A stretch of 64,000 nucleotides of DNA from Chryseobacterium defluvii (lineage in GTDB: Bacteria; Bacteroidota; Bacteroidia; Flavobacteriales; Weeksellaceae), in assembly GCF_003634775.1 (NCBI RefSeq), contig NZ_RBXB01000003.1:124001-188000 (forward strand), given 5' to 3'. A program made the translations under genes and the position numbers. Shown piece by piece: positions 37,312 to 46,955 of this stretch. Position 1 is the stretch's first letter; each line of letters starts with the position of its first letter. A model generated the notes under the pieces. That model was not told the DNA's origin. It saw nothing but the letters and a program-made list of their open reading frames with translations, and made no database searches.

Positions 37312-39585
37312 ATGAAAACGCCAATTCTCATCGCAGCCATATTTTTCAGTGGATTAGCATTCGCTCAACAGAAAAAATCAGATTCCGTAAAAACTCAGAA
37401 TATTGAAGGGGTTACTCTCACGAAACAGGTTTTCAAAAAACAAAGTGACCGTTTTGTTTACGATGTTGCCGCTTCACCAATAACAAAAGGAAATACGACT
37501 TTTGATTTATTGAAACAGACGCCTCTACTCTCTACAACAGATGATAAAACGTTGAAAATTGCAGGAAAAAACAATGCTTTAATTTATATCAACGGACGAA
37601 AAACCAATATGGATGCCGAATCTCTGGTTCAATTCCTAAAAAACACTCCAGCCGAAAATATTCAGAAAATTGAAGTAATTACGGTTCCGGGAAGTGAATA
37701 TCAGGTAGAATCTTCTGACGGGATCATTAATATTGTACTGAAGAAAAAGATGAGCGATGGAACCAGCGGTAATATGAGAATGTCTAACAGCCAGAATAAA
37801 TACAACTCCAGTTCTGCAAGTTTCTCGGTAAACTACAGAAAAGATAAGCTGGGAATCAGCGCTAATTTAAATGGTGCAGAAAATATTCAACCACAGACGT
37901 ACATTTTAAGGAACGGAACAGATAAGGTGAAAAATGAATCCACAGGAGATATTGATGATCCGAACAAAAACATTGGCGGCTATGTAAATGTGGATTATCA
38001 GCTTACCGACAATAGTAATTTGGCGTTATCATGGAATTCATGGGCCAACAGAAGCTATAACTCTACCATTGATCTATTAAATATGATCACAAAATACGAT
38101 GACAACGGAAATCTTATTTCGACAGATTATACCCGTACTAAGAATAGAGAAAATGCACGTAACTATAACAATTCCGTTAATCTTAATTATGAGCTAAAAC
38201 TGGATTCCCTGGGAAGCAAATTGAATTTGAATGCTGCTTATCTTAATTATAAAAGATTCCAGTATTCTGATAACAACACGATGCTTCCGGGAGCAATGAA
38301 CGATTTTTCTTTAACTGGAAAAAAAATCATTCAGGACATTCCTCAGATCATCAATAATTTCTCAGGAACTGTAGATTATATCCAAAAGCTCAAGAATGAT
38401 TTTACGTTTTCTGCAGGAGGAAATTTTAATAAAACAAAAACTGATAACGATACCAAAAACTACACGTATCAATTTGTAGATCCTGCAGGAAATCCAATCC
38501 CTAATGTTGAGCCAAAACTGGACTTCAACCATTTTATCTATGATGAAAACATTTACGGGCTATATGTAACTTTCGAAAAGAAATTTTCAGACAAATTTTC
38601 GGGAAAAGTGGGTACAAGATATGAAATCACCAATAGCTTGGGAACAGCAGATAATCCTCAAAACCCTGTTGAAGCACAAAGGCACCAGAGAATTGAAAGA
38701 GATTATAAGAACTTACTGCCTTATTTGACTTTCAATTATGCTATTAATGATAAAAATAATATCTCTTACTCTTTTTCAAGCAGAATGAGAAGACCCAGCT
38801 TCTGGGAACTGAACCCTGTAAAAAACTATATTACAGAAGACAATTACACTCAGAACAATCCTTTTGTAAAAGCATCTTCTACTTACAATCAGGAATTAAC
38901 GTATATGTATAAAAACTCCTACTTCCTGATCTTGAATCATTCATTGTTCAAAGATGTCATTACACAGGTTCCGTTACAGAGAAAATATATGGAAAATGGT
39001 ATTGAAAAGGTACAGCTTGCTTATATCAGAACCAATTTCGGAACGAAACAGGAAATGTCTGCTATGATTGGAATGCAAAAAACATTCTTTAAGCAATATC
39101 TGACAACAAATTTCAATATCGGAGTTCAGCATAACATCAATGATGGCACACTGAATACAGACCCGACAACAGGGCAGGTTTTTGATATGTATACCAATAA
39201 TACAAAATCAACAAGCTTGGTTATTCAAACGAATAATACGATCCGTCTGGATAAAAAGAAAACATGGTTTTTGGGGGTAAACTATTTCTTTATAGACAAA
39301 CAACAGATAGAACTTGGACTATTGAAAAACTTAATGAGCCTGGATTTAAGCTTAAAGAAAAACTGGAACGACTGGACATTTGCAGTTAATGTAAACGATG
39401 TTTTAAGAACCAATGTGGTGGAAATCGAGGATTATCAAAGCTCCGGCAATTACAATTATATCAAAAACGATCAATACAGAAGAAACATGACGGTGAGTAT
39501 TACTTATAACTTCGGAAATCAAAAGGTGAAAAAAGTAAGAGACATTGAAAGTGCTTCTGATGCCATTAAGAACAGAACAAGATAA
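37312..39585 (+). CDS. TonB-dependent-receptor-like outer membrane beta-barrel protein
   Basis: A 757-residue exported protein. Signal peptide 1-19 (SGLAFAQ), then a plug-like region of about 50-150 (FDLLKQTPLLS, IYINGRKTNM, IEVITVPGSEYQVESSDG, IINIVLKKK), then a long beta-barrel with many Asn/Tyr-rich strands. It lacks the N-terminal carboxypeptidase-like domain seen in many Bacteroidetes receptors, and no clear TonB box is visible. The ligand is unknown. It is monocistronic, with a good promoter and a terminator at 39621-39650. Confidence 0.86.
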   Translation: MKTPILIAAIFFSGLAFAQQKKSDSVKTQNIEGVTLTKQVFKKQSDRFVYDVAASPITKGNTTFDLLKQTPLLSTTDDKTLKIAGKNNALIYINGRKTNMDAESLVQFLKNTPAENIQKIEVITVPGSEYQVESSDGIINIVLKKKMSDGTSGNMRMSNSQNKYNSSSASFSVNYRKDKLGISANLNGAENIQPQTYILRNGTDKVKNESTGDIDDPNKNIGGYVNVDYQLTDNSNLALSWNSWANRSYNSTIDLLNMITKYDDNGNLISTDYTRTKNRENARNYNNSVNLNYELKLDSLGSKLNLNAAYLNYKRFQYSDNNTMLPGAMNDFSLTGKKIIQDIPQIINNFSGTVDYIQKLKNDFTFSAGGNFNKTKTDNDTKNYTYQFVDPAGNPIPNVEPKLDFNHFIYDENIYGLYVTFEKKFSDKFSGKVGTRYEITNSLGTADNPQNPVEAQRHQRIERDYKNLLPYLTFNYAINDKNNISYSFSSRMRRPSFWELNPVKNYITEDNYTQNNPFVKASSTYNQELTYMYKNSYFLILNHSLFKDVITQVPLQRKYMENGIEKVQLAYIRTNFGTKQEMSAMIGMQKTFFKQYLTTNFNIGVQHNINDGTLNTDPTTGQVFDMYTNNTKSTSLVIQTNNTIRLDKKKTWFLGVNYFFIDKQQIELGLLKNLMSLDLSLKKNWNDWTFAVNVNDVLRTNVVEIEDYQSSGNYNYIKNDQYRRNMTVSITYNFGNQKVKKVRDIESASDAIKNRTR

Positions 39586-39620
39586 ACAATCATTTCTTCA
39601 TATTTATATTTTTGTACGAA

Positions 39621-39650
39621 AACTCGCTGAGCAATCAGTGAGTTTTTTTA
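39621..39650 (+). terminator. Terminator after the outer membrane receptor gene
   Basis: AACTCGCTGA (39621-39630) pairs with TCAGTGAGTT (39635-39644), one G-T pair, tetraloop GCAA, followed by six T residues. It lies upstream of the true start of the next gene. Confidence 0.85.
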
Positions 39651-39658
39651 TCTTTATC

Positions 39659-40516
39659 ATGATGAGGATTTTTTTATTGATATTCTGGTTGATGTGTACG
39701 GCTGTTTTTATGACAGGCTGTAAAAAAGAAACATTGCAAATTAATAAGGACAGTTCCTTTAAAAATCAATCCAACATCAGCTACGGAAAAGATCCGGAAC
39801 AGAAAATGGATCTGTATATTCCCAAAACTATTTCCACCCCAAAAGAAGTTTTTGTCATTATTCATGGTGGTGGATGGCGTGGAGGAGACAAATCCCTGTT
39901 ATCTTCTTTTACATTTTCGTTGATGGAAAAATTTCCTGATTGTGCTTTTGCCAATATCAACTACAGGCTGGCTTCCCGCTCCCGTTACGCTTTACCTAAT
40001 CAGACCAATGATATTCATAGTGCGCTCCTATTTCTGGAGAAAAAGTTAAGCCGAAAACCTAAATTTATACTTCTCGGAAACAGTGCAGGCGGACATTTAT
40101 CTATGCTGTATGCCTATAAATATGATCAGGATAAGAAAGTAAAAGCGGTTATTAACATTGTAGGCCCTTCCAATTTATCAGATTCCGGTTTTAAAAATTA
40201 TGAGGATTACTCTTTTGTTGAAAAGCATTTAATAGACCCTAAAATTATTCCTGATAATACCTCAATGAATGAATTGGCAAGTCCGGTAAACTGGATCACA
40301 AAAAATTCTGCCCCCACCCTTTCATTTTATGGAACGAATGATACAGTTATTCCTCTTTCACAAAAAGCCTTTTTAGATTCTGTTTTACATAAAAATGAAG
40401 TGACCAATACTTCTTTTGAATTTAACGGAAATCATGTGGACTGGCTCAAAGAACCTCATCCCTCATTCTTAATTGATAAAATTTCTGAATTCCTGAAGCA
40501 GGTTGATCAAAAATAA
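39659..40516 (+). CDS. Lipoprotein alpha/beta hydrolase (BD-FAE-like esterase)
   Basis: The start is placed at ATG 39659 rather than 39545, because the longer frame runs through the preceding gene end and its terminator, whereas MMRIFLLIFWLMC...FMTGC gives a proper lipoprotein signal with lipobox cysteine. The 285-residue protein has HGGGWRGGD (oxyanion loop), GNSAGGHLS (nucleophilic serine) and a late GNHVDW histidine, typical of HSL/BD-FAE-type esterases. The lipid anchor places it in the inner or outer membrane facing outward. Substrate unknown; a GH43 gene lies convergently next door, so removal of acyl groups from sugars is possible. Confidence 0.84.
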   Translation: MMRIFLLIFWLMCTAVFMTGCKKETLQINKDSSFKNQSNISYGKDPEQKMDLYIPKTISTPKEVFVIIHGGGWRGGDKSLLSSFTFSLMEKFPDCAFANINYRLASRSRYALPNQTNDIHSALLFLEKKLSRKPKFILLGNSAGGHLSMLYAYKYDQDKKVKAVINIVGPSNLSDSGFKNYEDYSFVEKHLIDPKIIPDNTSMNELASPVNWITKNSAPTLSFYGTNDTVIPLSQKAFLDSVLHKNEVTNTSFEFNGNHVDWLKEPHPSFLIDKISEFLKQVDQK

Positions 40517-40545
40517 ACGCTTTGAAAATTTCAAAGCGTTTTATG
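40515..40545. terminator. Bidirectional terminator between esterase and GH43 genes
   Basis: AAACGCTTTGAAA (40515-40527) pairs perfectly with TTTCAAAGCGTTT (40529-40541). It starts at the esterase stop and lies between convergent genes. Confidence 0.85.
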
Positions 40546-40547
40546 TA

Positions 40548-42305
40548 TTATTCTGATTTTACAACTTCTGTTCTCTCCGAAATCCCATTGGCATTAAATG
40601 CCTCGATTTGGAAATAATAAGCATCTGTTCTGTCGGCTCCGGTGAAGAAATATTCATTTTTCCCGTATACCATAATGCTTCCGTATAATTTATCCGGAGA
40701 TTTACCCCAATAAATTACATATCCGTCCGCATCGGAATTCTGCTGCCATTTCATCCAGATACTTCTTCTCTCACCATATTTTTTAGGATCAGCTCTTAAT
40801 GGTACAAAGCTTTGAACTTTTCCGGGTTTGCTTCCATCACCTTTCCCAAATACCCTGAAACCACTTAAAGCAAATTTTCCTGTAGGCATTTTCAGATTTT
40901 CCATTTTCAGGAATCTTGCTTTTGCAGGTTTTTCCAGTTCAATATAATCGTGAGGAACATCTTTGGTATTTTTACTTTTATCTACAATCACATTCCATTT
41001 TTTACCGTCATTGGAACCATAGATTTTATATTGATGCATTTTTCCTAACGTCTTTCCCAAAAACTCCACATCCTGATCGGCATAATTAACCTGAATCGCA
41101 TTAATAGTAGAAACCTCACCTAAATCTGTCTGAAACCATTCTCCTGCATTCCCTGTTTTTGCGCTCCAATACGTCTTAATATCCTCATCCACCGCATAGT
41201 TGGAATGATATCCTCCTAATGTAGAAGAAACCTGAACCGGTTTGTTATAATTCAATAACATCCAGCCTGAGAAAAGTCCTTTGGTGAAATCTTTTCCCTG
41301 TGCATATTGCGGAAGATAGGTAGGATAATCTCCGTACGCTGTATTGCAGTACATCACATCATCTTTATCAAAACCTGCAGGCCAGATTCCTATTCTTCTT
41401 TCGAAATTATTTTTGGTAGAGATAAAGATCGTTGAAACATGCCACCAGTTTTTATAGTTGTCTTCAAATGTAGCGCCATGTCCAGCTCCTCTTGCAAAAC
41501 CTCCCGGCTTATAAGAAAATGGATTGTGCTGTTGATATTCATATCCTTCTAAAGGGTTTTTACTTACATATACACCATCAGAATACCCACTGAATTCTGT
41601 TGCAGGAGCTCCATACTGCATATAGTATTTTCCATTATGCTTGGTCATCCATGCCCCCTCCACGAAAGGTTGAAGGAAAACATTGTCATTATACTCCCCA
41701 AATCTTTCCCAACCGTGATCTTCCGGCTTTAATTTAATGATGGGCTTTACAAAACCTTCGGACTGTAATGTTTTAACTTTTACTTCTGTTCCTAAAAGCG
41801 GCCATTCATTGCTTGAACCCCAATATAAATACAATTTGTTTTTATCTTCATCGTAATGAAAAGCAGGATCCCATGCTCCTACTTTTAAAGTATCCACTGC
41901 AATTTTCCAGTCGTCTTTGGTAGGATTTGTACTTTTCCAGATCGGAAAATCCTGTTCCCATGTCGACCCGAAAACGTATAAAGTGTCTTTCATTGCCCAA
42001 ACCGCAGGTGCATTCAGATCATGAATGTATTTGTTATCTCTAAGAAATTTTCTTTTTACAAATTTCCAGTCCAGCATATCATCACTGTACCAATATCCTT
42101 CCTGGTTGGTGGAAAAAAGAAACAGTTTGTTTTTGAAATTAACAATTACCGGATCTGCCGTAGCACGATGTTTTCCCTGTTTTGAAAATGATTCGAACGG
42201 GGTGTACCCATAATCTATGTTTACCGGATTACAGAATGTTTTTTGCTGGGCATTGATAAGATAATATGGCAACAATGCCATTAATAACATAATTCTTGAT
42301 TTCAT
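40548..42305 (-). CDS. GH43-family glycoside hydrolase with a discoidin (F5/8C) domain
   Basis: A 585-residue exported protein. Signal peptide of about 19 residues (YYLINAQ), then a five-bladed beta-propeller region of about 25-330 with TADPVIVNF (catalytic base aspartate expected), GAWDPAFHYDE and KYYMQYGAP, as in GH43. An F5/8 type C carbohydrate-binding region follows at about 355-485 (TYWSAKTGNAGEWFQTDLG), and a fibronectin III-like end at about 500-585. It has no type IX sorting domain, so it is probably periplasmic or surface-exposed by another route. It likely acts on arabinose-, xylose- or galactose-containing glycans; specificity is unclear. Confidence 0.87.
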   Translation of the reverse strand: MKSRIMLLMALLPYYLINAQQKTFCNPVNIDYGYTPFESFSKQGKHRATADPVIVNFKNKLFLFSTNQEGYWYSDDMLDWKFVKRKFLRDNKYIHDLNAPAVWAMKDTLYVFGSTWEQDFPIWKSTNPTKDDWKIAVDTLKVGAWDPAFHYDEDKNKLYLYWGSSNEWPLLGTEVKVKTLQSEGFVKPIIKLKPEDHGWERFGEYNDNVFLQPFVEGAWMTKHNGKYYMQYGAPATEFSGYSDGVYVSKNPLEGYEYQQHNPFSYKPGGFARGAGHGATFEDNYKNWWHVSTIFISTKNNFERRIGIWPAGFDKDDVMYCNTAYGDYPTYLPQYAQGKDFTKGLFSGWMLLNYNKPVQVSSTLGGYHSNYAVDEDIKTYWSAKTGNAGEWFQTDLGEVSTINAIQVNYADQDVEFLGKTLGKMHQYKIYGSNDGKKWNVIVDKSKNTKDVPHDYIELEKPAKARFLKMENLKMPTGKFALSGFRVFGKGDGSKPGKVQSFVPLRADPKKYGERRSIWMKWQQNSDADGYVIYWGKSPDKLYGSIMVYGKNEYFFTGADRTDAYYFQIEAFNANGISERTEVVKSE

Positions 42306-42347
42306 ATGTATAATTCTTTATCCGGTTAATGACAATATAAAGTTTAC

Positions 42348-43271
42348 CTATTTTTTCGGTAAAAAAACCTCAGCCAACATACAGCGGGCACTTCCGCCTC
42401 CGTTTACTTCGATTGTATTAAGATCAGAATAGATGATCTCACAGTATTTTTCAATATTGGAAACCTGTGCTGATGTTAAAGACTGATATGCCGTTTGGCT
42501 CATTACCAAAAATTTCTTACCGTCTTTATTCTGTACCTGAAGCATATTGCCTGCAAATTGCTGCATTTGCTCTTCTGAAATTTCAATAATTTCTTTTCCT
42601 GAATTCTTAATGGTTTCAATGACTTTACCTCTTTCCAGTTCATCATCAATACAATCTAAGCAGATCACAACAAATCGATCCGCAACACACATCATTACAT
42701 TGGTATGATAAATCGGTAATCTTTCCGAACCTACTGTTTGGAAGGAATGAAAAACGATTGGAGTGAAACCATACTTTTCACAGAATTTTTTGAACAATTC
42801 TTCATCTAACCTTAAAGAAACTGAGCCATAAGCAATCTTATTATCGTGATCGAAAATCATGCTACCCGTTCCTTCCAGAAACTTCCCCTGTATTTCCGGG
42901 AAAGACCAATCATCAATTTCTTTTACTTCAAAGCCCTGGCTTTTTATATTTTCAATAATATCATCTCTTCTCTCTACTCTTCTATTAGCTGCGAACATTG
43001 GGTATAAAACCACCTTTCCATCTTTGTGAAAGCTCACCCAGTTATTCGGGAAAATGGAGTCCGGAGTATGAGGGTCTAAAGTATCTTTTACTGTAATTAC
43101 ATTAATTCCTTTACTTCTTAATTTATCAACGAAATTATTAAACTCCTGTAAGGCTTTTTCCTGGATATCGGAACCTTTCTGTTCTACCTGGAAATAATTA
43201 TTTTTTGCTGTTTCAGCATTATAGCCGAATGCAATCGGCTCTATCATTAAAACTGTATCTGTTGTTTGCAT
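42348..43271 (-). CDS. ctlX: Citrulline utilization hydrolase CtlX-like
   Basis: A 307-residue guanidino-group-modifying enzyme. FPNNWVSFHKDG, FLEGTGSMIFDH, the histidine in IYHTNVMM and Cys297 in GGGSARCML are the conserved sites. CtlX enzymes hydrolyse citrulline to ornithine, CO2 and ammonia; the related DDAH family is the alternative. It lies 45 bp downstream of a second guanidino-modifying enzyme on the same strand, which suggests a short arginine-to-ornithine route without carbamoyl phosphate (inference). Confidence 0.85.
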   Translation of the reverse strand: MQTTDTVLMIEPIAFGYNAETAKNNYFQVEQKGSDIQEKALQEFNNFVDKLRSKGINVITVKDTLDPHTPDSIFPNNWVSFHKDGKVVLYPMFAANRRVERRDDIIENIKSQGFEVKEIDDWSFPEIQGKFLEGTGSMIFDHDNKIAYGSVSLRLDEELFKKFCEKYGFTPIVFHSFQTVGSERLPIYHTNVMMCVADRFVVICLDCIDDELERGKVIETIKNSGKEIIEISEEQMQQFAGNMLQVQNKDGKKFLVMSQTAYQSLTSAQVSNIEKYCEIIYSDLNTIEVNGGGSARCMLAEVFLPKK

Positions 43272-43316
43272 TGTCTTTTTTATTAAATAATTGAAAGATT
43301 AAAAAATCTCCAAACC

Positions 43317-44231
43317 CTAATCTCTCACCAAAGGCATCGTAGAACACCTCAACAATCCGCCCATTTTAGAAATCTCGCGGTAAGGAATTTCTTCTACAGT
43401 CATTCCCCATTCATTTCGTAAATGATTATTCATTCTGGTAAATGCTTTGTCTGAAACCACTACTTCCGGAGATATCGAGAAAATATTCGGGAACATTTCA
43501 AACATTTCTTCTGCCGTAACGTGGAAACAGTTTTCCTCCCCAAAAATATCAATGATCAGACGGTAGTCGCTTTCGTCTACAAATCCATCTTTATAAATAA
43601 TACACTTATCTTTTCCTACAGGATTGAATGTACAATCCAGGTGGAGGATTCCTTCATACGGTATTTTATCATTTTTCTTTAATTCAAGATCGATGATTCT
43701 TTTTTTAGGAAAATATTCTTTAAGAATCTCTATAGCATACTCGTTGGTTCTTGCCGTTTTATAATTCCTGTAATCTTCACTGAAACATGTTCCGATAAAA
43801 AGAAAATCATCCCATACAATTACATCTCCGCCTTCAATATGAGCAGTTTCCGGAAGATTGATGATTTTTCTCCAGGCCACTTTTTCAAATACTTTTTTAT
43901 AAGCGTCCTGTTCATCAGCTCTGTCCGCAATAACGTTTGAAATAATCATTTTATCATCGATCACGAAAGCAACATCTCTGGCAAAAACCTGGTTGTAATC
44001 TTTAATAATGCTGGGGCGGAGAACTTCTACATCATATTTTTTAAGAACCGTTTCAAAGGCATCCATTTCATTAATGATATCCACTTCTTTAGGATACATA
44101 TTATGTTCTATTGAATAATATGATTTGGCATCATAGCTTTCCTCAAGAGTGGGAACCGGTCCCATGGAATTTGGCTGGCCAAGAACAACTGATTTTAATT
44201 TTCCTGTTTCGTTTTTAATGTTTAGTTTCAT
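43317..44231 (-). CDS. Arginine-deiminase/amidinotransferase-like enzyme
   Basis: A 304-residue protein of the same guanidino-modifying superfamily. IEGGDVIVWDD holds the acidic ligands, LHLDCTFNP has the catalytic histidine, and Cys296 in GGLLRCSTMPL is the nucleophile. It could be an arginine deiminase, a dimethylarginine hydrolase or an amidinotransferase; sequence alone does not decide. It is the first gene of a two-gene unit with ctlX. Confidence 0.83.
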   Translation of the reverse strand: MKLNIKNETGKLKSVVLGQPNSMGPVPTLEESYDAKSYYSIEHNMYPKEVDIINEMDAFETVLKKYDVEVLRPSIIKDYNQVFARDVAFVIDDKMIISNVIADRADEQDAYKKVFEKVAWRKIINLPETAHIEGGDVIVWDDFLFIGTCFSEDYRNYKTARTNEYAIEILKEYFPKKRIIDLELKKNDKIPYEGILHLDCTFNPVGKDKCIIYKDGFVDESDYRLIIDIFGEENCFHVTAEEMFEMFPNIFSISPEVVVSDKAFTRMNNHLRNEWGMTVEEIPYREISKMGGLLRCSTMPLVRD

Positions 44232-44525
44232 AAAGATTTATGCATTCTACAAATATAAGTAAAGGTCTCTATTTGAAAAACTTTTGAAATATTTTATGCA
44301 CAGAATTATTTTCTGGGAGATAAACTCATCCTTGATTATACCAAACACCCTTCTCTTTCACATTTTAACTCAAAATAATCAACTTTACAAAGTCTATAAA
44401 CTACTGTTTATGATCTATTTAAGATGAAGATTATTGATATTTATTCAAAATAAATTCATACATTAGTGAAATAATTTTTCATGAAGAATTAAAACTTAGC
44501 TATTAACAATCAAAACATCAACATC
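44232..44525. other. AT-rich intergenic region before the GG-leader gene
   Basis: It separates the divergent amidinotransferase-like gene and the GG-leader microprotein. No ORF, strong hairpin or consensus promoter was recognised in about 290 bp; a promoter for each gene must be here. Confidence 0.4.
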
Positions 44526-44687
44526 ATGAACAAGAAAAACCCGGCGCTACAAAATGCGCGAAAATTAGGAAGAGAAGAGCAAAAATCTGTAATAGGCGGT
44601 GGTATTACAAGACCAAGATACTGCTGCGAATGGGATGATGCCGGAAACTGTACCATCTGGACATGCGGTAACTGTGTATGTCCTTAG
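44526..44687 (+). CDS. Cysteine-rich GG-leader microprotein (second copy type)
   Basis: A 53-residue peptide. The leader has LGREEQKSVIGGG, which matches the LxxxxxKxIxGG pattern of the peptide at 27122-27280, and the core (ITRPRYCCEWDDAGNC, TIWTC, NCVCP) has six cysteines. It ends one base pair group before a clear terminator. It is transcribed alone; no maturation enzyme or exporter is adjacent. Assigned to the Flavobacteriia bacteriocin-like leader family by pattern only; biological role unknown. Confidence 0.8.
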   Translation: MNKKNPALQNARKLGREEQKSVIGGGITRPRYCCEWDDAGNCTIWTCGNCVCP

Positions 44688-44696
44688 AATAAAAAG

Positions 44697-44723
44697 AACC
44701 TGCTTTATAAGCAGGTTTTTTTT
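44697..44723 (+). terminator. Terminator after the GG-leader microprotein gene
   Basis: AACCTGCTT (44697-44705), loop TAT, AAGCAGGTT (44709-44717), then T residues. It runs into the end of the convergent outer membrane protein gene and may serve both. Confidence 0.87.
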
Positions 44724-46875
44724 ATCTCGTTCTGTTTTCTTCTTCTGTTCTTTGGATTTCTTTAGTTTGATATTTTGAACTTCCAAAGTTGTAGCTTAAT
44801 GAAAATATAAGCTTCCGATTATCCCACCAATGGATAAAACGGTTATCCATGATTTGCTTATGCCTGAATTCTAATTGTTGATTGTACGTATCAAACATAT
44901 TATTAAAACTGATCTTTGTGTTCAAAGCATTATCAAGCCATGATTTCTGGACTGAAAGATCCACGGAATACCGTGGTTGTATAATATACAGACTATTCCC
45001 GGTTCTGGATTCGTAATTCGCAAAAAGATTGATCGTGTATCCTTCCGGAAGAGTAAATACCTGATTAAGCCTTACTTCATAATTATAAATTTTCAAAGCA
45101 AAAACCTCATTAAGATAGGGTCTGAATTCGTAATTATAATATCCGTTTACCTGGGCGTTTGCATTCCACCATTGGGTAATCTTGATTGGAAAACTGACTT
45201 CAAGGGTGGCAAATTTGCGATAAGGAAGATTGGCTCCTAAATATTCTAAGACGTTGGTTTCCGGGTTGTAGATCGGGTAACGCGTCATTACATCCTTTTC
45301 CTTTCCTATCATTAAACTTGTCACCCAATTCTTATACCGGTATGTTGCTTTGACCTGGCTGGTCAATGAAGGCTGCAAATAAGGATTTCCAATCCAGTAG
45401 TTCAACGGGCTGAAGTAATACCTGAAAGGATTAAGCTGTGAAAAATTAGGGCGGGTTATTTTTCGGCTATAGGAAAGAGACAGTTCATTGGATTTATTAA
45501 ACACATAATGAGCACTAAAGGATGGCAGCCATTCAAGGTAATTCCTGGAAACAACAGAATCTGCGGTTATAGCCTCAGAGATACTTTTGGTATTTTCAAA
45601 GCGCAATCCGGCATTGATCTGTAATTTTTGAAATTTCTGACTGTATGCCAAATATCCTGCAAAAACTTTCTCTTTGTATGAAAACCTGTTGCTTCGGGTA
45701 GGATCAAAGACAAACCCATCATTCACCGAAAGCGTATCATACTTGATATTGTTATTTGTATGCGAATTGCTGAATTTAATCCCGGCTTCCAGATTAGCAT
45801 TCCCCCATTTTTGCGCAGCATCTAGCTGAGCAGTATAAATATTAATTTTGTTGAGAAGATCAGATTTCCAATAAGATAAAAGTTGAGAATCAGGTAAATC
45901 TCTGTTGATAAAATCATCTTTCTGCTTATTTTCAACCGAAAGATGGTTTCCCAGAAAGTTTAGTCTGAAGTTCTTGTTTTGATAGGAATAATCTGTGGCT
46001 ACACCATAGTTATCCTGTGTATAATCGATCGGGTTTTCACTGCCCGTATTAAAAACCACTTGCGATTCATCATGATTACTTGTATACAGGGTTCCTGAAC
46101 GATTCCTGTCATGTTTTCTGAAATTGCGTCTTACATTTAGCCCCAATCTGTTTTTATCATTGATCCTGTAATCAAATCCGGCCTGAATATTCAATATTTC
46201 TGCATTATCCTTTTGATATGTAGTGGTCCGCATTACATTGGTATTGGCCAATCGCTGTAAAGCATTATAACGGTATGTTGAAATTCCGTTATTATATCCC
46301 AGCTGCATCGTATAGGCAATTTTCCCGGTGTTGTAAGATAAATTCAGAGTGTTTTCCCGGTAATTGAATTTATTCACCGATACATTTCCATTATAACTTC
46401 CTTTCCAGCCCAGATTCCCGTTCCTTTTTAACCTGATATCTATAATTCCTTTAAATTCGGCATCATATTTTGAAGAAGGGTTCGAATTCACCTCGAGAGA
46501 TTCCACCATTTCAGGGGATAAGGAACGGAGATAAGATTGTAATTCCTGACTACTCATTACTACAGGTTTCCCATCAATAAAAATGGCAGGAGTGATTCTA
46601 CCGCCAATAAATATGCCATCTTCCTGATCTACCGTAACCCCCGGAGTTTTCTTTAAAACTTCAAGAATATTAATAGATGCTTTAAAATCCTTATTCCCGG
46701 AAACACTTACAACGATGTTCCCTTCATTAAGTTTTATATTTCTGGGAGCCGCTTGTAATACCACTTCAGAAATTGTATTTATAGAATCTTTGAGCTGTAG
46801 AGAATCCGTCTCCTGCGATTTTGCAAAAAAGGATAAAAATAACAGCAGGATAAAAATCCGTAGTCTGGTCATCAT
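44722..46875 (-). CDS. Outer membrane beta-barrel (TonB-receptor-like) protein
   Basis: A 717-residue exported protein. Signal peptide of about 21 residues (LSFFAKSQ), a plug-like region of about 40-150 (ILEVLKKTPGVTVD, GGRITPAIFIDGK, SLEVNSNPSSKYDAEFKG, IIDIRLKRNG) and a long C-terminal barrel. It resembles the receptor at 37312 in layout and also lacks a carboxypeptidase-like N-domain. It lies 80 bp after an AraC-type regulator on the same strand, so that regulator may control it. Ligand unknown. Confidence 0.85.
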   Translation of the reverse strand: MMTRLRIFILLLFLSFFAKSQETDSLQLKDSINTISEVVLQAAPRNIKLNEGNIVVSVSGNKDFKASINILEVLKKTPGVTVDQEDGIFIGGRITPAIFIDGKPVVMSSQELQSYLRSLSPEMVESLEVNSNPSSKYDAEFKGIIDIRLKRNGNLGWKGSYNGNVSVNKFNYRENTLNLSYNTGKIAYTMQLGYNNGISTYRYNALQRLANTNVMRTTTYQKDNAEILNIQAGFDYRINDKNRLGLNVRRNFRKHDRNRSGTLYTSNHDESQVVFNTGSENPIDYTQDNYGVATDYSYQNKNFRLNFLGNHLSVENKQKDDFINRDLPDSQLLSYWKSDLLNKINIYTAQLDAAQKWGNANLEAGIKFSNSHTNNNIKYDTLSVNDGFVFDPTRSNRFSYKEKVFAGYLAYSQKFQKLQINAGLRFENTKSISEAITADSVVSRNYLEWLPSFSAHYVFNKSNELSLSYSRKITRPNFSQLNPFRYYFSPLNYWIGNPYLQPSLTSQVKATYRYKNWVTSLMIGKEKDVMTRYPIYNPETNVLEYLGANLPYRKFATLEVSFPIKITQWWNANAQVNGYYNYEFRPYLNEVFALKIYNYEVRLNQVFTLPEGYTINLFANYESRTGNSLYIIQPRYSVDLSVQKSWLDNALNTKISFNNMFDTYNQQLEFRHKQIMDNRFIHWWDNRKLIFSLSYNFGSSKYQTKEIQRTEEENRTR

Positions 46876-46955
46876 AAATTTTAAATTTTATGATCCCAAA
46901 AGTATCGGAGACTGAGAAAAATGGAGTTTTGAAGTTTAAATTCCGAAGTACAAAA

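Noticed and set aside
39545..39658. Long N-terminal extension of the lipoprotein esterase
   Set aside because: It overlaps the receptor gene end and runs through its terminator, whereas ATG 39659 gives a clean lipoprotein signal.
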